From Pantoea sp. Eser (GTDB lineage Bacteria; Pseudomonadota; Gammaproteobacteria; Enterobacterales; Enterobacteriaceae), in the NCBI GenBank assembly GCA_009830035.1, contig SZZY01000008.1, positions 1 through 64,000 on the forward strand: a stretch of 64,000 nt of DNA, written 5' to 3'. The notes beneath the pieces are model-generated. The model was not told the origin of the DNA. It saw nothing but the letters and a program-made list of their open reading frames with translations, and searched no databases. The translations under genes were made by a program, and so were the position numbers. This document shows positions 20,365 to 33,201 of this stretch, one piece after another (the stretch's first letter is position 1; each line of letters begins with the position of its first letter).

Positions 20365-20440
20365 GGGTCGTTAGCTCAGTTGGTAGAGCAGTTGACTTTT
20401 AATCAATTGGTCGCAGGTTCGAATCCTGCACGACCCACCA
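20365..20440 (+). tRNA. tRNA-Lys (TTT)
   Basis: 76 bases with CCA; anticodon loop CTTTTAA gives TTT. The acceptor GGGTCGT/ACGACCC is fully paired. By memory it is identical to E. coli tRNA-Lys. Last gene of the tRNA operon. Confidence 0.97.
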
Positions 20441-20449
20441 ATCCAGAAT

Positions 20450-20474
20450 AAAGCACCTTTATGGCGCTTTTTTT
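20450..20474 (+). terminator. Terminator of the tRNA operon
   Basis: AAAGCACC and GGCGCTTT pair (one A-C mismatch) around TTTAT, followed directly by a run of T to 20474. Nine bases after the tRNA-Lys CCA. Confidence 0.85.
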
Positions 20475-20634
20475 CGTTTCTGCGGTTACCTGCTGTCACC
20501 CTCACTACTCCGCCACATCCGTCTTAACGGCGCAGACGATCTTTCCTCGCCGCTCTTTTCGCCTTCTTAACACTTTTCCTCTCAAGACATTTTTCCGCAG
20601 GCCGATATTAATATTAACTATTTGCAGGGAGAAA

Positions 20635-20982
20635 ATGATCTCATCTATATCGGGAGTTTTAAGCAGTGCAGCCAGTAGCGGAGACAGCGGCGGCAGGAGT
20701 GTGGCGGCACAGGTGGCCGCACCGAGCAAACAGATCCAGAACATCACTAAGCAACTTAAAGACTTGTCCGGCAATCAGGAGCTGACTGACAAGCAGAAAG
20801 CTGAGATGCAGCAGATGTACGAGTCGCAAATCACCATGCTGGAAGCGCAGATTGCGCAGTTAGAGCAGAAGCAAGCCGAACAGGCTGAGCAGAAAAGTGA
20901 TGACAGCAAACTGCCAAGCGAAATCAAGGCGGATGGCGTTAATCGTCCAACCGACACCAACCAGCTTGATGTCTATATCTAA
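20635..20982 (+). CDS. FlxA-like family protein
   Basis: 115 residues from ATG 20635, preceded by AGGGAG. Composition is a Ser/Gly-rich N-end, then a helical region [31 protein letters not shown] and a Gln/Glu-rich coiled coil ([14 protein letters not shown]), ending [10 protein letters not shown]. The layout matches FlxA-like proteins (PF14282), a family whose E. coli founder is under flagellar sigma control. Function unknown. The stop overlaps the yfeR stop by four bases (convergent). Intact. Confidence 0.7.
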   Translation: MISSISGVLSSAASSGDSGGRSVAAQVAAPSKQIQNITKQLKDLSGNQELTDKQKAEMQQMYESQITMLEAQIAQLEQKQAEQAEQKSDDSKLPSEIKADGVNRPTDTNQLDVYI

Positions 20983-21895
20983 AACGGCGGACTGACCGCG
21001 CGTTGTTGCGCCAGCAGCGCGGCCTGCTGGCGCACCTCTTGCCAGATCGCTTCGGCGGCTGGCGTCAGCGAGCGATTTTTGCGCTTAATCAGCATCAGGC
21101 TGCGGTTTATCTCCGGATATAAACGTCTCACCGTCAGCGCCCGCCCAGCCGGCAGCGGTAAGGCCAGCGCAGGCAGAATGCTGATACCGATCCCCGCATC
21201 GACCATCGGGAACAGCGTGGCGGGATGACCAATATCCTGCACCACGTCGACCTGAATCTGCTGCTGCATCGCCGCATCAATCAATGCCCGACTGCCTGAA
21301 GCGTATCCTGTAGCACCATAGTGCGCCCTGCCAGCATCGACCACTGCGCCTGTTCCACCTGCGCCAGCGGATCGTCATCGCGACACAATAAAAGAAACGG
21401 CTCATCCAGAATGGCGAGACAATCGGAATCAGTATCGCTGAGCGGACCGATGATAATGCCAAAATCGACCTCGGCGTTGCGCACGCTTTGCAACACCCAC
21501 TGCTGGGCCCGATCGTGGAGGATCACTTTGATATCGGGAAAATGGTGCTGACTGGCCGCCAGGCATTGTGGCATCAGATGGGCTGAAATAGTCTGGCTGG
21601 CCGCCAGCCGCACCGTGCCGCTGCGCTGCTCGCCATAGCTGCGGATATCCAGCAGCGTGGTTTTGATCTCTTCCAGCAACCGCTCCATACGCGACGCCAG
21701 TTGCTGCCCGGCTTCCGTCAGCATCACCTCACGCGTGGTACGATCCAGCAGGCGCACGCCGGTTTCCGCTTCCAGCTCTTTTATGCTGTGGCTGACCGCC
21801 GACTGACTCAGGCCGATCGCCTGCCCGGCCTGACTGAATCAGCCGTGATGCGCCACCGCGATAAAGGTCCGCAATTGCCTTAGGGTATAATTCAT
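20979..21895 (-). pseudogene. yfeR: LysR-type regulator YfeR, nonsense plus frameshift
   Basis: A LysR regulator of about 305 residues, divergent from yfeH as in E. coli. The start ATG 21895 gives MNYTLRQLRTFIAVAHHG. Codon 19 is TGA (21839-21841) where Ser is expected ([24 protein letters not shown]), inside the helix-turn-helix. Near 21300 one base is lost: the effector domain leaves the frame after MVLQDT and resumes as [17 protein letters not shown] to the end. The DNA-binding domain cannot be made intact. Confidence 0.92.
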
Positions 21896-21991
21896 CGATT
21901 CAGCTCATAGATTAATTCAATAAATCAATTTTATTTCTAAACCCGCTTCGCGCACAATCATGGTTATTCAATATTTAACCGGATTTTAACA

Positions 21992-23008
21992 ATGGGATTT
22001 TTACGGCTCGATCCGATGATGGTCAAACTCATCATCACCATGTTGCTGGCGTCTTTCCTGCCTGCAAAAGGCATCTTCGCCGATATCTTTAGCTATCTGA
22101 CCACTGCCGCCATCGCCCTGCTGTTTTTCATGCACGGTGCCAAGTTATCACGCGAAAAGATCATCGCCGGCAGCAGCCACTGGCAACTGCATCTGTGGAT
22201 TATGTTCAGTACCTTTGTGCTGTTCCCACTGCTCGGGCTGCTGCTGGTCTGGTGGCATCCGGTGAATGTCGGCCCTGAAATCTATACCGGCTTTATCTAC
22301 CTCTGCATTCTGCCGGCGACGGTGCAATCAGCCATCGCCTTCACTTCGATAGCAGGCGGTAACGTTGCAACAGCGGTCTGTAGCGCCTCAGCATCAAGCC
22401 TGTTGGGGGTAATTATCTCCCCGCTGCTGGTTAATCTGGTGATGGATTTACACAGCAATGCGCCATCCGATGGCCTGGAGCAAATCGGTAAGATTATGCT
22501 GCAACTGCTGGTGCCTTTTGTGCTGGGTCATCTCTCCCGCCGCTTGATTGGTGCCTGGGTGGAGAAACACCGCAGCCTGATTGGCAAAACCGATCAGACT
22601 TCGATTCTGCTGGTGGTCTATTCCGCCTTCAGTGAAGCGGTGATTAACGGCATCTGGTATCGCGTCGGCGTCGATACGCTGTTGTGGATTCTGGCAGGAT
22701 GCGTGCTGCTGCTGGCCGCGGTGTTGCTGATCAACCTGCTGGCGTCGCGTCTGTTCCGCTTTAAACGTGCCGATAAAATCGTGGTGCTTTTTTGTGGATC
22801 GAAGAAGAGCCTGGCGAACGGCGTGCCGATGGCGAATATCCTGTTCCCGGCCAGCAGTGTGGGGATGATTGTGCTGCCCTTAATGATCTTCCATCAGGTT
22901 CAGCTGATGGTCTGTTCATTTATCGCCGGGCGCTACAAAAAGAGTGGCGAGAAGCTGCAGACTCAGCAGGTTAAAGCTGCTGGTGATGGAGTCACAAAAG
23001 TAAACTGA
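21992..23008 (+). CDS. yfeH: YfeH, bile acid:sodium symporter-like membrane protein
   Basis: 338 residues, about ten hydrophobic segments. It belongs to the SBF-like group (PF13593): FMHGAKLSREKI near residue 45, GFIYLCILPATVQSAIAFTSIAGGN and VLFCGSKKSLANGVPMANIL are family hallmarks; the two discontinuous-helix regions carry the N/S/G-rich sequences. The substrate is unknown. It is intact although its divergent partner yfeR is dead, so its control may have relaxed. Confidence 0.88.
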   Translation: MGFLRLDPMMVKLIITMLLASFLPAKGIFADIFSYLTTAAIALLFFMHGAKLSREKIIAGSSHWQLHLWIMFSTFVLFPLLGLLLVWWHPVNVGPEIYTGFIYLCILPATVQSAIAFTSIAGGNVATAVCSASASSLLGVIISPLLVNLVMDLHSNAPSDGLEQIGKIMLQLLVPFVLGHLSRRLIGAWVEKHRSLIGKTDQTSILLVVYSAFSEAVINGIWYRVGVDTLLWILAGCVLLLAAVLLINLLASRLFRFKRADKIVVLFCGSKKSLANGVPMANILFPASSVGMIVLPLMIFHQVQLMVCSFIAGRYKKSGEKLQTQQVKAAGDGVTKVN

Positions 23009-23030
23009 CTGCCCGCCAGCACGGGCAGAA

Positions 23031-23249
23031 TTAATTACCGGCCTTAAGCGGTGTAACCAACCCTTCCAGGCCTTCAATTTTGATTGCCAGTATCAGTTGC
23101 ATCAGGTCACCCAGCTGGCCTGACGGAAAATCCCCGCTGCGGGCAAACCACAGCAGGTAAGGCTCGGGCAGATCGATCAGCATCCGCCCTTTGTATTTGC
23201 CAAAGGGCATCGCAGTATTGGCGATCGCTACCAGCTGATGCTTCTCCAT
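23031..23249 (-). CDS. ypeB: YpeB, DUF3820 family
   Basis: 72 residues from ATG 23249 (MEKHQLVAIANTAMPFGKYKGRML), which matches the E. coli start; three more upstream codons exist but overlap ligA. Motif PFGKYKGRxLIDLPEPYLLWFAR is diagnostic. The family is also found as a domain in some exonucleases and helicases. It sits one base after the ligA stop and is probably cotranscribed with it. Function unknown. Intact. Confidence 0.88.
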   Translation of the reverse strand: MEKHQLVAIANTAMPFGKYKGRMLIDLPEPYLLWFARSGDFPSGQLGDLMQLILAIKIEGLEGLVTPLKAGN

Positions 23250-23250
23250 G

Positions 23251-25275
<2,025 letters not shown>

Positions 25276-25281
25276 TCAGAT

Positions 25282-25307
25282 AAAAAACCCCCGACAGGCG
25301 GGGGTTT
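25282..25307 (-). terminator. Terminator after zipA
   Basis: CCCCCG (25288-25293) pairs with CGGGGG (25299-25304), extended by AAA/TTT. The minus strand continues into TTTTTTATC, so it terminates zipA. It stands 35 bases after the zipA stop and just before ligA. Confidence 0.85.
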
Positions 25308-25341
25308 GTTTTGACAATTCAGTTGACCGTTAGCGCAGGTC

Positions 25342-26292
25342 TCAGATGCCGACCACATCGCGAATGCGCGCTTTGTAGGTTTCCAGCTTCTGTGGTGTCA
25401 TCATGCGGCGCTCATCATCCAGCACCACACCGCCGACATCATCCGCGATACGCTGTGCCGACTGCAACATCAGCTTGAAATTCTGATTCGCATCACCGTA
25501 TGAAGGCACCATCATGAAGATAGAGATGCCAGGCGTGCTGAAGTCAGTCATCGGATCAGGATTGAACCAACCCGGCTTAACCATGTTGGCCAGGCTAAAC
25601 AATACCGGACCGCTGCCTGCCGGACTGAGATGACGGTGGAAAATGTTCATTTCGCCAAACTGGAAGCCGGCCTGCAGAATCCCCTGCAGCAGCGCTTCAC
25701 CGTTCAGCTCGCCACCGGAGTGAGCGGCCACATGCAGCACCAGCACCGCCTCTTTAGGCTTCTCGGCGGGCGCTTTGGTTTCAGGCGCAGGCGCGGCAAC
25801 CACCTCAGACTGCGGTTCTGGCTGTATCGACTCCAGCGGATCGGCCTGCACCGGCGGCGCGACAAAGGTCGGCGCAGGTTGCTGCTGACGGACCGGTTCA
25901 GGACGCGGCTGCGGCTTAGGCTGCGGTGCTGTGTCGAACAGCGGAGCGCTTTCAGGTTCTGACTGCGGTGCAGGTCGCGGCGCGGGCTGACGCACAGGCT
26001 CAGCGGGCGCAGGCTGACGCGGCGCTTGTGGCTGTGGATCGCGGACTTCATCGAAACGCGGTTCCTGATGAGTATGACGCTCAGGACGTACACGTACCTC
26101 ACCGACGCCGTCGTCCTCGTCGTCAATCAGGTCCTGCTCATCATGTTCATCACGTTGTTTAAGACGTTTGTGCGGGCGATCGCGAAACACCAACGAGCGC
26201 TCTTTTCGGCTGGTCCACAGCCCGTGAAGAAGGAGCGCTATAATGGCGATCGCGCCAACAACGATTAATATCAGACGCAAATCCTGCATCAT
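25342..26292 (-). CDS. zipA: Cell division protein ZipA
   Basis: 316 residues from ATG 26292 ([13 protein letters not shown]). One N-terminal TM helix (about 5-25), then charged [15 protein letters not shown], an acidic stretch, a long Pro/Gln-rich linker (about 75-185), and a C-terminal FtsZ-binding domain starting [12 protein letters not shown] and including [23 protein letters not shown] and [12 protein letters not shown]. It anchors FtsZ to the inner membrane. Intact; divergent from cysZ. Confidence 0.95.
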   Translation of the reverse strand: MMQDLRLILIVVGAIAIIALLLHGLWTSRKERSLVFRDRPHKRLKQRDEHDEQDLIDDEDDGVGEVRVRPERHTHQEPRFDEVRDPQPQAPRQPAPAEPVRQPAPRPAPQSEPESAPLFDTAPQPKPQPRPEPVRQQQPAPTFVAPPVQADPLESIQPEPQSEVVAAPAPETKAPAEKPKEAVLVLHVAAHSGGELNGEALLQGILQAGFQFGEMNIFHRHLSPAGSGPVLFSLANMVKPGWFNPDPMTDFSTPGISIFMMVPSYGDANQNFKLMLQSAQRIADDVGGVVLDDERRMMTPQKLETYKARIRDVVGI

Positions 26293-26510
26293 TGTATTCT
26301 CTGTTGTTCCAATACCTTGCCACCGCGGCAAACTTTATCCTCTAACTCTATTTGCCCTGCTACACAAGTGCAAGTCTGTGCACTATTTTCTGACAAATAA
26401 GATAGGCGACCCACGCTTTTTCGCTGTTTTTTTACCCAAACGGCAGCTGGTCAGCAGAAAAAGCCAGGTTATAGTGGGCGCGGCTTAACATCTTCAGGAG
26501 AATTGGCTTT

Positions 26511-27278
26511 ATGGCCCTTGAGAAATCCGTCTCAAATTTTAACGGTGTGCACTATTTCAGCCAGGGATGGAAACTGGTGCGTTTACCGGGCATCCGGCGT
26601 TTTGTGGTGATGCCACTGCTGATTAACATTGTGATGCTGGGCGGCGCGTTTATCTGGCTGTTTTACCGGCTGGGTGACTGGATCCCGCACCTGCTGGCCC
26701 ATATCCCGGACTGGCTGCAATGGCTGAGCTATCTGCTGTGGCCGCTGTCGGTGATTGCGATTGTGCTGGTGTTTAGCTACTTCTTTTCCACGATGGCGAA
26801 CTGGATCGCCGCGCCCTTCTGCGGACTGCTGGCCGAGCAGCTCGAAGGTCGTCTGACTGGTAAGCCTTTACCCGACAGCGGTTGGGCTGGATTGATTAAG
26901 GATGTGCCGCGCATCATGAAACGTGAGCTGCAAAAGCTGGGTTACTACCTGCCGCGCGCCATCGGGCTACTGCTGCTCTACTTTATTCCCGGCTTCGGCC
27001 AGACCGTCGCGCCGGTGCTGTGGTTCCTGTTCAGCGCCTGGATGCTGTCAGTGCAGTACTGCGACTATCCGTTTGATAACCATAAAGTCCCTTTCCAGCA
27101 GATGCGCAACGCCCTGCGGCAGCACAAAACCGCTAACATGCAGTTTGGCGCACTGATTAGTCTGTTCACCATGATTCCGATTCTTAACCTCGCCATCATG
27201 CCGGTTGCTGTTTGCGGTGCCACGGCAATGTGGGTCGATCGCTACCGACTGAACCTGGCGCACACCAGTCTGCGTTAG
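26511..27278 (+). CDS. cysZ: Sulfate transporter CysZ
   Basis: 255 residues. It starts [23 protein letters not shown], as in enterobacterial CysZ, with hydrophobic segments near 35-55, 75-95, 145-165 and 210-235, and [33 protein letters not shown]. CysZ is a sulfate channel of the inner membrane feeding assimilation. It is followed by cysK after 141 bases with its own upstream region. Intact. Confidence 0.95.
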   Translation: MALEKSVSNFNGVHYFSQGWKLVRLPGIRRFVVMPLLINIVMLGGAFIWLFYRLGDWIPHLLAHIPDWLQWLSYLLWPLSVIAIVLVFSYFFSTMANWIAAPFCGLLAEQLEGRLTGKPLPDSGWAGLIKDVPRIMKRELQKLGYYLPRAIGLLLLYFIPGFGQTVAPVLWFLFSAWMLSVQYCDYPFDNHKVPFQQMRNALRQHKTANMQFGALISLFTMIPILNLAIMPVAVCGATAMWVDRYRLNLAHTSLR

Positions 27279-27419
27279 AACCATGAGCCGGCCTTATGCT
27301 CTTTTTAACGAGGCTTATTGCCGGCTGACATATAGATATGCGATTTCTTTCCTTCCGCACCCAGGCAGAACAGGTATGCTCAGAGGGTTCCCAATAATTC
27401 ATACAGTTAAGGGCAGGCT

Positions 27420-28391
27420 ATGAGTAAGATCTATGAAGACAACTCTTTGACAATTGGTCATACGCCACTGGTTCGACTGAACCGCATCGGTAACGGCCGC
27501 ATCCTTGCTAAGGTTGAATCCCGTAACCCGAGCTTCAGCGTGAAATGCCGTATCGGTGCCAATATGATTTGGGACGCAGAGAAACGCGGCATTCTGAAAC
27601 CGGGCGCTGAGCTGGTTGAACCGACAAGCGGTAACACCGGTATCGCGCTGGCCTATGTGGCGGCAGCGCGCGGTTACAAACTGACGCTGACCATGCCGGA
27701 GACCATGTCGGTTGAGCGTCGTAAGTTGCTGAAAGCGCTGGGCGCAAAGCTTGTGCTGACCGAAGGCGCCAAAGGCATGAAAGGTGCGATCGCGAAAGCG
27801 GAAGAGATCGTCGCCAGTAATCCGGATAAATATGTACTGCTGCAGCAATTCAGCAACCCGGCCAACCCGGAAATCCACGAAAAGACCACCGGCCCAGAAA
27901 TCTGGGAAGATACCGACGGCGAAGTAGACGTGTTTATTGCTGGCGTCGGCACTGGCGGTACGCTGACCGGCGTGAGCCGCTACATTAAGAACACCAAAGG
28001 CAAGAAAGATTTGATCTCGGTCGCCGTTGAGCCGACTGATTCACCGGTGATTGCTCAGGCGCTGGCTGGCGATGAAATCAAGCCAGGCCCGCATAAAATT
28101 CAGGGTATCGGTGCTGGCTTTATTCCAGGCAACCTTGATCTGAATCTGATCGATCGGGTCATTGCCATTAGTAATGAAGAAGCCATCAGCACTGCCCGTC
28201 AGCTGATGGAAGAAGAAGGTATCCTGGCCGGTATCTCATCCGGTGCGGCGGTCGCTACAGCGCTGAAACTGCAGGAAGATGAAGCCTTCGCCAATAAGAA
28301 CATTGTGGTGATCCTGCCCTCTTCCGGTGAGCGCTACCTCAGTACTGCCCTTTTTGCCGATCTTTTCACCGAAAAAGAGCTGCAACAGTAA
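27420..28391 (+). CDS. cysK: Cysteine synthase A (O-acetylserine sulfhydrylase A)
   Basis: 323 residues, the E. coli length. PLP enzyme making cysteine from O-acetylserine and sulfide. The Schiff-base Lys lies in [12 protein letters not shown]; the substrate loop is [12 protein letters not shown]; the phosphate cradle is [10 protein letters not shown]; the C-terminal SSGAAV region is present. It can bind the SAT C-terminus. Followed by a strong terminator. Intact. Confidence 0.97.
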   Translation: MSKIYEDNSLTIGHTPLVRLNRIGNGRILAKVESRNPSFSVKCRIGANMIWDAEKRGILKPGAELVEPTSGNTGIALAYVAAARGYKLTLTMPETMSVERRKLLKALGAKLVLTEGAKGMKGAIAKAEEIVASNPDKYVLLQQFSNPANPEIHEKTTGPEIWEDTDGEVDVFIAGVGTGGTLTGVSRYIKNTKGKKDLISVAVEPTDSPVIAQALAGDEIKPGPHKIQGIGAGFIPGNLDLNLIDRVIAISNEEAISTARQLMEEEGILAGISSGAAVATALKLQEDEAFANKNIVVILPSSGERYLSTALFADLFTEKELQQ

Positions 28392-28414
28392 CGGCTGATA
28401 GTCTGAAAATGCCG

Positions 28415-28442
28415 AAAAAAGCACCCGATTGGGTGCTTTTTT
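28415..28442 (+). terminator. cysK terminator
   Basis: GCACCC-GATT-GGGTGC preceded by six A and followed by six T. It can act on both strands. Confidence 0.9.
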
Positions 28443-28776
28443 GTGGTGCAGATCTCACTTTCACCACCCTACAGATTGATTTCAGTGACGCGGCTCTGGT
28501 ATTTAGACTGCCAATTATTTCGATGCCTGAAATTAATCCCTCTTTGAAGTGGATCAAGCTGAATCTATTTACGGATTTGGCGAAACGGCGATTAAAGGCA
28601 TAATTACCCTGTGACGTGTAGAATCGTTTTTGACACGCAACGGAATTGAAAAATTCATTCATGCGCGTCGTTAGCCAGCATGATGCTATACCCGCGCACC
28701 TACACAGGCTAAAGTGACGGCTCAAGGCTAGACTTGAGATCCAAAACACTAATCCTGATAACGTTGGGGAAATAGA
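28443..28776 (+). promoter_or_regulatory. ptsH upstream region with a possible Cra site
   Basis: No gene was seen in these 334 bases. At 28560-28571 the sequence TGAATCTATTTA resembles the Cra (FruR) consensus TGAATCGATTTA with one mismatch, and E. coli ptsH is Cra/CRP-controlled. No convincing CRP site was found by eye. A purine-rich stretch GGGGAAATAG precedes ptsH. Confidence 0.4.
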
Positions 28777-29034
28777 ATGTTCCAGCAAGAAGTTACCATT
28801 ACCGCACCAAACGGTCTGCACACTCGCCCAGCTGCGCAATTCGTAAAAGAAGCCAAAGCTTTCCAGTCAGAAATTACCGTGACCTCTAACGGTAAATCAG
28901 CGAGCGCAAAAAGCCTGTTCAAACTGCAGACGCTGGGTTTAACCCAGGGGACTGTCGTGACCCTTTCCGCGGAAGGTGAAGACGAGCAGAAAGCAGTTGA
29001 GCATCTGGTCAAACTGATGGCTGAACTGGAATAA
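28777..29034 (+). CDS. ptsH: Phosphocarrier protein HPr
   Basis: 85 residues. The active-site His15 lies in [13 protein letters not shown], and the regulatory Ser46 region is [15 protein letters not shown]. It receives phosphate from enzyme I and passes it to sugar-specific IIA proteins. First gene of ptsH-ptsI-crr, with 161 bases before ptsI. Intact. Confidence 0.97.
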   Translation: MFQQEVTITAPNGLHTRPAAQFVKEAKAFQSEITVTSNGKSASAKSLFKLQTLGLTQGTVVTLSAEGEDEQKAVEHLVKLMAELE

Positions 29035-29195
29035 GTTCCGCTCAGCTTTCCAGCAAATCGACTCCTCTGCGCCATTGAGTGCAAACATCTTGATCGCGGA
29101 CAATCTGTCCGCGTTATTGCTTTCGTAAAGTACGTGTCCCGCGACAATGGCACCGCAAAGAGTCCAATCAGCCATCGTGATTAAAAGGTAAGGTT

Positions 29196-30923
29196 ATGAT
29201 TTCAGGCATTTTAGCGTCACCAGGTATCGCTTTCGGCAAAGCACTGCTGCTGAAAGAAGACGAGATCGTCATCAACCGCAAGAAGATTTCGGATGACCAG
29301 GTTGAGCAGGAAGTTCAGCGCTTCCTCGACGGCCGCAGCAAGGCGGCAGTACAACTGGAAGCGATTCGCGTCAAAGCGGGTGAAACCCTCGGTGAAGAGA
29401 AAGCCGCCATCTTCGAAGGCCACATCATGTTGCTGGAAGATGAAGAGCTGGAGCAGGAAATCATCGACCTGATCAAAAAAGATCACGCGTCTGCTGACGC
29501 CGCTGCCTACTCTGTTATCGATGGCCAGGTGAAAGCGCTGGAAGAGTTAGATGACGAATACCTGAAAGAGCGTGCGGCTGACGTGCGTGACATCGGTAAG
29601 CGTCTGCTGCAGAACATTTTAGGTCTGCATATCGTTGACCTGAGCGCGATTCAGGACGAATCCATTCTGGTGGCCAAAGACTTAACGCCGTCAGAAACCG
29701 CACAGCTGAACCTGAGAAAGGTGCTGGGCTTTATTACTGATTTAGGCGGGCGCACCTCGCACACCTCAATCATGGCGCGTTCCCTTGAGATCCCGGCGAT
29801 TGTCGGTACCGGTAACGTCACCGCCACCATCAAAAACGGCGATTTTCTGATTCTGGATGGCGTTAATAACACCATTTACGTCAATCCTTCTGAAGCGATT
29901 CAGGAAGAGCTGAAAGCCGTACAGACCCAGTATCTGTCTGAAAAACACGAATTAACCAAGCTGAAAGATCTGCCGGCGGTGACGCTGGACGGCCACCAGG
30001 TAGAAGTGTGCGCTAACATCGGTACCGTGCGCGATATCGCCGGCGCTGAGCGCAACGGCGCAGAAGGCGTCGGCCTCTACCGTACTGAATTCCTGTTCAT
30101 GGATCGTGATTCGCTGCCAAGCGAAGAAGAGCAGTTCCAGGCCTATAAAACCGTCGCTGAAGCGATGGGTTCGCAGGCCGTGATCGTGCGTACCATGGAC
30201 GTTGGCGGCGACAAAGATCTGCCGTACATGAACCTGCCGAAAGAAGAGAACCCGTTCCTCGGCTGGCGCGCGATTCGTATCGCCATGGACCGCAAAGAGA
30301 TTCTGCATGCCCAGCTGCGTGCCATTCTGCGCGCGTCATCATTCGGCAAACTGCGCATCATGTTCCCGATGATTATTTCGGTTGAAGAAGTGCGCAGCCT
30401 GAAAGCGGAACTGGAGCTGCTGAAAGCCCAGCTGCGCGAAGAAGGTAAAGCGTTTGATGATAGCATTGAAGCCGGCATCATGGTGGAAACCCCGGCTTCT
30501 GCCGTCATCGCGCACCATCTGGCGAAGGAAGTCGACTTCTTCAGTATTGGGACCAACGACCTGACGCAGTATACTCTGGCGGTCGATCGTGGTAATGATT
30601 TGATCTCGCACCTGTACAACCCAATGACGCCGTCAGTGCTGAATTTAATCAAGCAAGTCATTGATGCATCTCACGCTGAAGGCAAATGGACCGGCATGTG
30701 TGGTGAGCTGGCAGGTGATGAACGTGCTACACTACTGTTACTGGGAATGGGGCTGGACGAGTTCAGCATGAGTGGCATTTCTATCCCTGGCATCAAGAAA
30801 ATCATTCGTAATACTAATTTCGAAGATGCGAAGGCATTGGCGGAGCAGGCACTGGCTCAACCGACAGCGGATGATTTGATGAATCTGGTTAACAAGTTCA
30901 TCAAAGAAAAAACGCTCTGCTAA
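29196..30923 (+). CDS. ptsI: PEP-protein phosphotransferase (enzyme I)
   Basis: 575 residues. The phospho-His lies in [20 protein letters not shown]; the PEP-binding signature is [21 protein letters not shown]; the catalytic Cys is in [10 protein letters not shown]. It starts the phosphorelay with PEP. AAAAGGTAAGG precedes ATG 29196. Intact. Confidence 0.97.
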   Translation: MISGILASPGIAFGKALLLKEDEIVINRKKISDDQVEQEVQRFLDGRSKAAVQLEAIRVKAGETLGEEKAAIFEGHIMLLEDEELEQEIIDLIKKDHASADAAAYSVIDGQVKALEELDDEYLKERAADVRDIGKRLLQNILGLHIVDLSAIQDESILVAKDLTPSETAQLNLRKVLGFITDLGGRTSHTSIMARSLEIPAIVGTGNVTATIKNGDFLILDGVNNTIYVNPSEAIQEELKAVQTQYLSEKHELTKLKDLPAVTLDGHQVEVCANIGTVRDIAGAERNGAEGVGLYRTEFLFMDRDSLPSEEEQFQAYKTVAEAMGSQAVIVRTMDVGGDKDLPYMNLPKEENPFLGWRAIRIAMDRKEILHAQLRAILRASSFGKLRIMFPMIISVEEVRSLKAELELLKAQLREEGKAFDDSIEAGIMVETPASAVIAHHLAKEVDFFSIGTNDLTQYTLAVDRGNDLISHLYNPMTPSVLNLIKQVIDASHAEGKWTGMCGELAGDERATLLLLGMGLDEFSMSGISIPGIKKIIRNTNFEDAKALAEQALAQPTADDLMNLVNKFIKEKTLC

Positions 30924-30965
30924 TCTGCGAGATGCTGGCCCCAAATTACTGCTTAGGAGAAGATC

Positions 30966-31466
30966 ATGGGTTTGTTTTCTAAACTTTTTGGCGAAAAAAC
31001 AGATAGCGCTGGGACAATTGACATCGTAGCGCCTCTGTCAGGCGAAATCGTGAATATTGAAGACGTACCAGATGTGGTGTTTGCAGAGAAAATCGTGGGC
31101 GACGGTATTGCGATCAAACCAAGCGGCAACAAAATGGTCGCGCCGGTTGATGGCACTATCGGCAAGATTTTTGAAACCAACCACGCTTTTTCAATCGAGT
31201 CTGATAACGGCATTGAGCTGTTTGTCCACTTCGGCATCGATACGGTTGAACTGAAAGGTGAAGGCTTCAAACGCATCGCTGAAGAAGGCCAGAAGGTCAA
31301 AAAAGGCGACGTGGTCATCGAGTTCGATTTACCGCTGCTGGAAGAGAAAGCAAAATCAACCCTGACACCGGTTGTCATCTCCAACATGGATGAAATCAAG
31401 GAATTGATTAAGCTGTCTGGCCAGGTCACCGTTGGCGAAACGCCGGTGATTCGCATCAAAAAGTAA
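30966..31466 (+). CDS. crr: Glucose-specific PTS enzyme IIA
   Basis: 166 residues. The phosphorylated His is in [18 protein letters not shown] and the assisting His in [12 protein letters not shown]. An N-terminal amphipathic helix, [12 protein letters not shown], anchors it to membrane lipids. EIIA-Glc carries phosphate to the glucose permease and controls adenylate cyclase and inducer exclusion. 42 bases after ptsI. Intact; the PTS trunk is complete. Confidence 0.97.
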   Translation: MGLFSKLFGEKTDSAGTIDIVAPLSGEIVNIEDVPDVVFAEKIVGDGIAIKPSGNKMVAPVDGTIGKIFETNHAFSIESDNGIELFVHFGIDTVELKGEGFKRIAEEGQKVKKGDVVIEFDLPLLEEKAKSTLTPVVISNMDEIKELIKLSGQVTVGETPVIRIKK

Positions 31467-31483
31467 GCGTCAGTGATTAAACA

Positions 31484-31513
31484 TAACGGCACCTTCGGGT
31501 GCCGTTATTGTTT
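31484..31513 (+). terminator. crr operon terminator
   Basis: TAACGGCACC-TTCG-GGTGCCGTTA followed by TTGTTT. A UUCG tetraloop with a 10-base stem. Confidence 0.92.
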
Positions 31514-31530
31514 CTGCCAGCCGGAGAGGC

Positions 31531-32635
31531 TCAGGGCTGTTGCCAGCGCGGTAAACGCAGCGTCAGTTCGAGGCCGCCATCAGGTCGGTTGGTCGCTTTG
31601 ACCTCGCCATGATGCGCCAGCACCACTTTGCGCACGATAGCTAACCCAAGGCCATAACCTTTGCCCATCAGCGGCGAATTGACCCGCACAAACGGGTCAA
31701 AGATGCTGGATAACTTCTCTTCATCGACACCCGGCCCCTGCTCCCGCACCCGAATCGCCAGCCACTGCTGTTCCGCGCTTAATCGTACCTCAATCTGCTG
31801 ACCGGGCAGCGAAAAGCGCAGCGCATTGCGCAGCACGTTTTCGACGCCACGCCGTATCAGTTCCGCATTACCACGCACCGTATAGTCGGCCTAGTTATCC
31901 ACCAGAAATTCGACCCTGACCCTAGGGATCTGCGCTTCATAGCGGACATCTGTGACCACCGCATCGACTAAACCGGTCAGGTCAAAATATTGCTCATCCG
32001 GAATGCTTTCATGTTCAGCGCGCGACAGGGTGAGCAACTCGCCGATAATCCTGTCCAGCCGGCGCGCCTCTTCATCAATGCGATCGAGCGAACTGCCGAC
32101 GCTTTCCGGCGTCTGACGCGCCAGCGGGGAGCGAAGCTCGTGGGAGATGTCATGCAGCAGCTCTTCGCGCGCCCGCACCAGCGTCTCCAGCCGTTCAACC
32201 ATCGCGTCAAAGGCTTCCGCCACGTTGGAAATCTCATCGTGACGTTTACGCATCATCGGAAACAGCCGCACGCTTAGATCGCCCTCGGCGGCCCGGGAAA
32301 AGCCTTCGCGTAACTGACGCATTGGCCGCGTCAGGTTCCAAGCCAGCAGCAGGCTAAACAGCAGCCCGACCGACCCGGCAAACACGAACATCGGCTCGGG
32401 AATATTCAGGAACTTGCGCGGCATCATGTTCATGCTGCTGTCTTCCCGCATGCCTTTAATGTTGTAGCGTACTCTTTGTTGTCTGCGCCACGCACCCAGC
32501 GCATGATCTGGTCGGGTATCCGGCCTTCAAACGGCGGATTTAGCCGCTCGGGCAGGCTGGGCTGCCCGGCTGGCCGCGTATGCTGAATAACGGAACTGGC
32601 GATCGTTAGGCTCCCAGCCTGCCATCATATCCTCC
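31531..32635 (-). pseudogene. CpxA-like sensor kinase, missing N-terminus, H-box shortened, amber codon
   Basis: C-terminal parts are readable: TM2 (PMFVFAGSVGLLFSLLLAW), HAMP (RPMRQLREGFSRAAEGDLSV), H-box HDISHELRSPLAR, N-box ELIRRGVENVLRNALRF and G-box GKGYGLGLAIVRKV. Faults: TAG at 31891-31893 (VDN-stop-ADYTVRGN); about nine residues missing after SPLAR, which joins straight to QTPESV inside the phospho-acceptor helix; frame breaks between 32450 and 32600 in the periplasmic part (PSLPERLNPPFEGRIPDQIM); and no first TM or start. The remnant abuts the truncated regulator. Confidence 0.87.
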
Positions 32636-33032
32636 AGCGCAGCGGCTCTTTAGCGTCCGGTTGCGGCGCCTGCTCTTCAAACCGGCGCAGCACCGCCCGC
32701 AGTCGGGCAACCAGTTCACGCGGATAGCAGGGTTTCGGCATGTAATCATCCGCGCCCATCTCCAGGCCGATCACCCGATCAATATTGTCGCCTTTCGCAG
32801 TCAGCATGATCACCGGCAGGCGGCTGTTCTGCCGCACCTGACGCAGCACATCAATACCGCTCATATCGGGCAGCATGATATCCAGAATCATTGCGGTGTA
32901 TTGACCGGACAGCGCCCCCTGAACCCCGGCGCTGCCGGTTAACACCAGCTGCGCATCAAACCCTTCAGCGATCAGGTACTGGCTTAACATGGTGCCTAAT
33001 TCAACATCATCATCAACAAGCAGGATTTTCAT
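32636..33032 (-). pseudogene. CpxR-like response regulator, DNA-binding domain deleted
   Basis: The receiver domain (1-120) is perfect in outline: MKILLVDDDVELG, MILDIMLPDMSGIDVLRQ (phospho-Asp), PVIMLTAKGD and GADDYMPKPCYPRELVARL. After the linker RRFEEQAPQPDAKEPL the reading stops within a few codons, in sequence that belongs to the downstream kinase's periplasmic domain (LEDMMAGWEPNDR in another frame). The winged-helix output domain and the kinase N-terminus were lost in one deletion. A receiver-only protein of about 135 residues could still be made. Confidence 0.87.
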
Positions 33033-33142
33033 TTTTATCTATTGTACAAAATTGCCGCTATTTTGTCCTGTGCCGGGCCAGGGCGCAGCCTGATTTACGC
33101 GATCCTTACAGATTTAGCACTGCCGACAGCATAAGGCCACGC

Positions 33143-33181
33143 AAAAAAAAGCCTGCGGGCAGCGATGACGCGCGCGCAGGC
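33143..33181 (-). terminator. cysM terminator
   Basis: GCCTGCG (33151-33157) pairs with CGCAGGC (33175-33181); on the minus strand eight T follow (from A at 33143-33150). It lies 21 bases after the cysM stop. Confidence 0.85.
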
Positions 33182-33201
33182 CGGTTCAGGCGGAGATGGG
33201 G

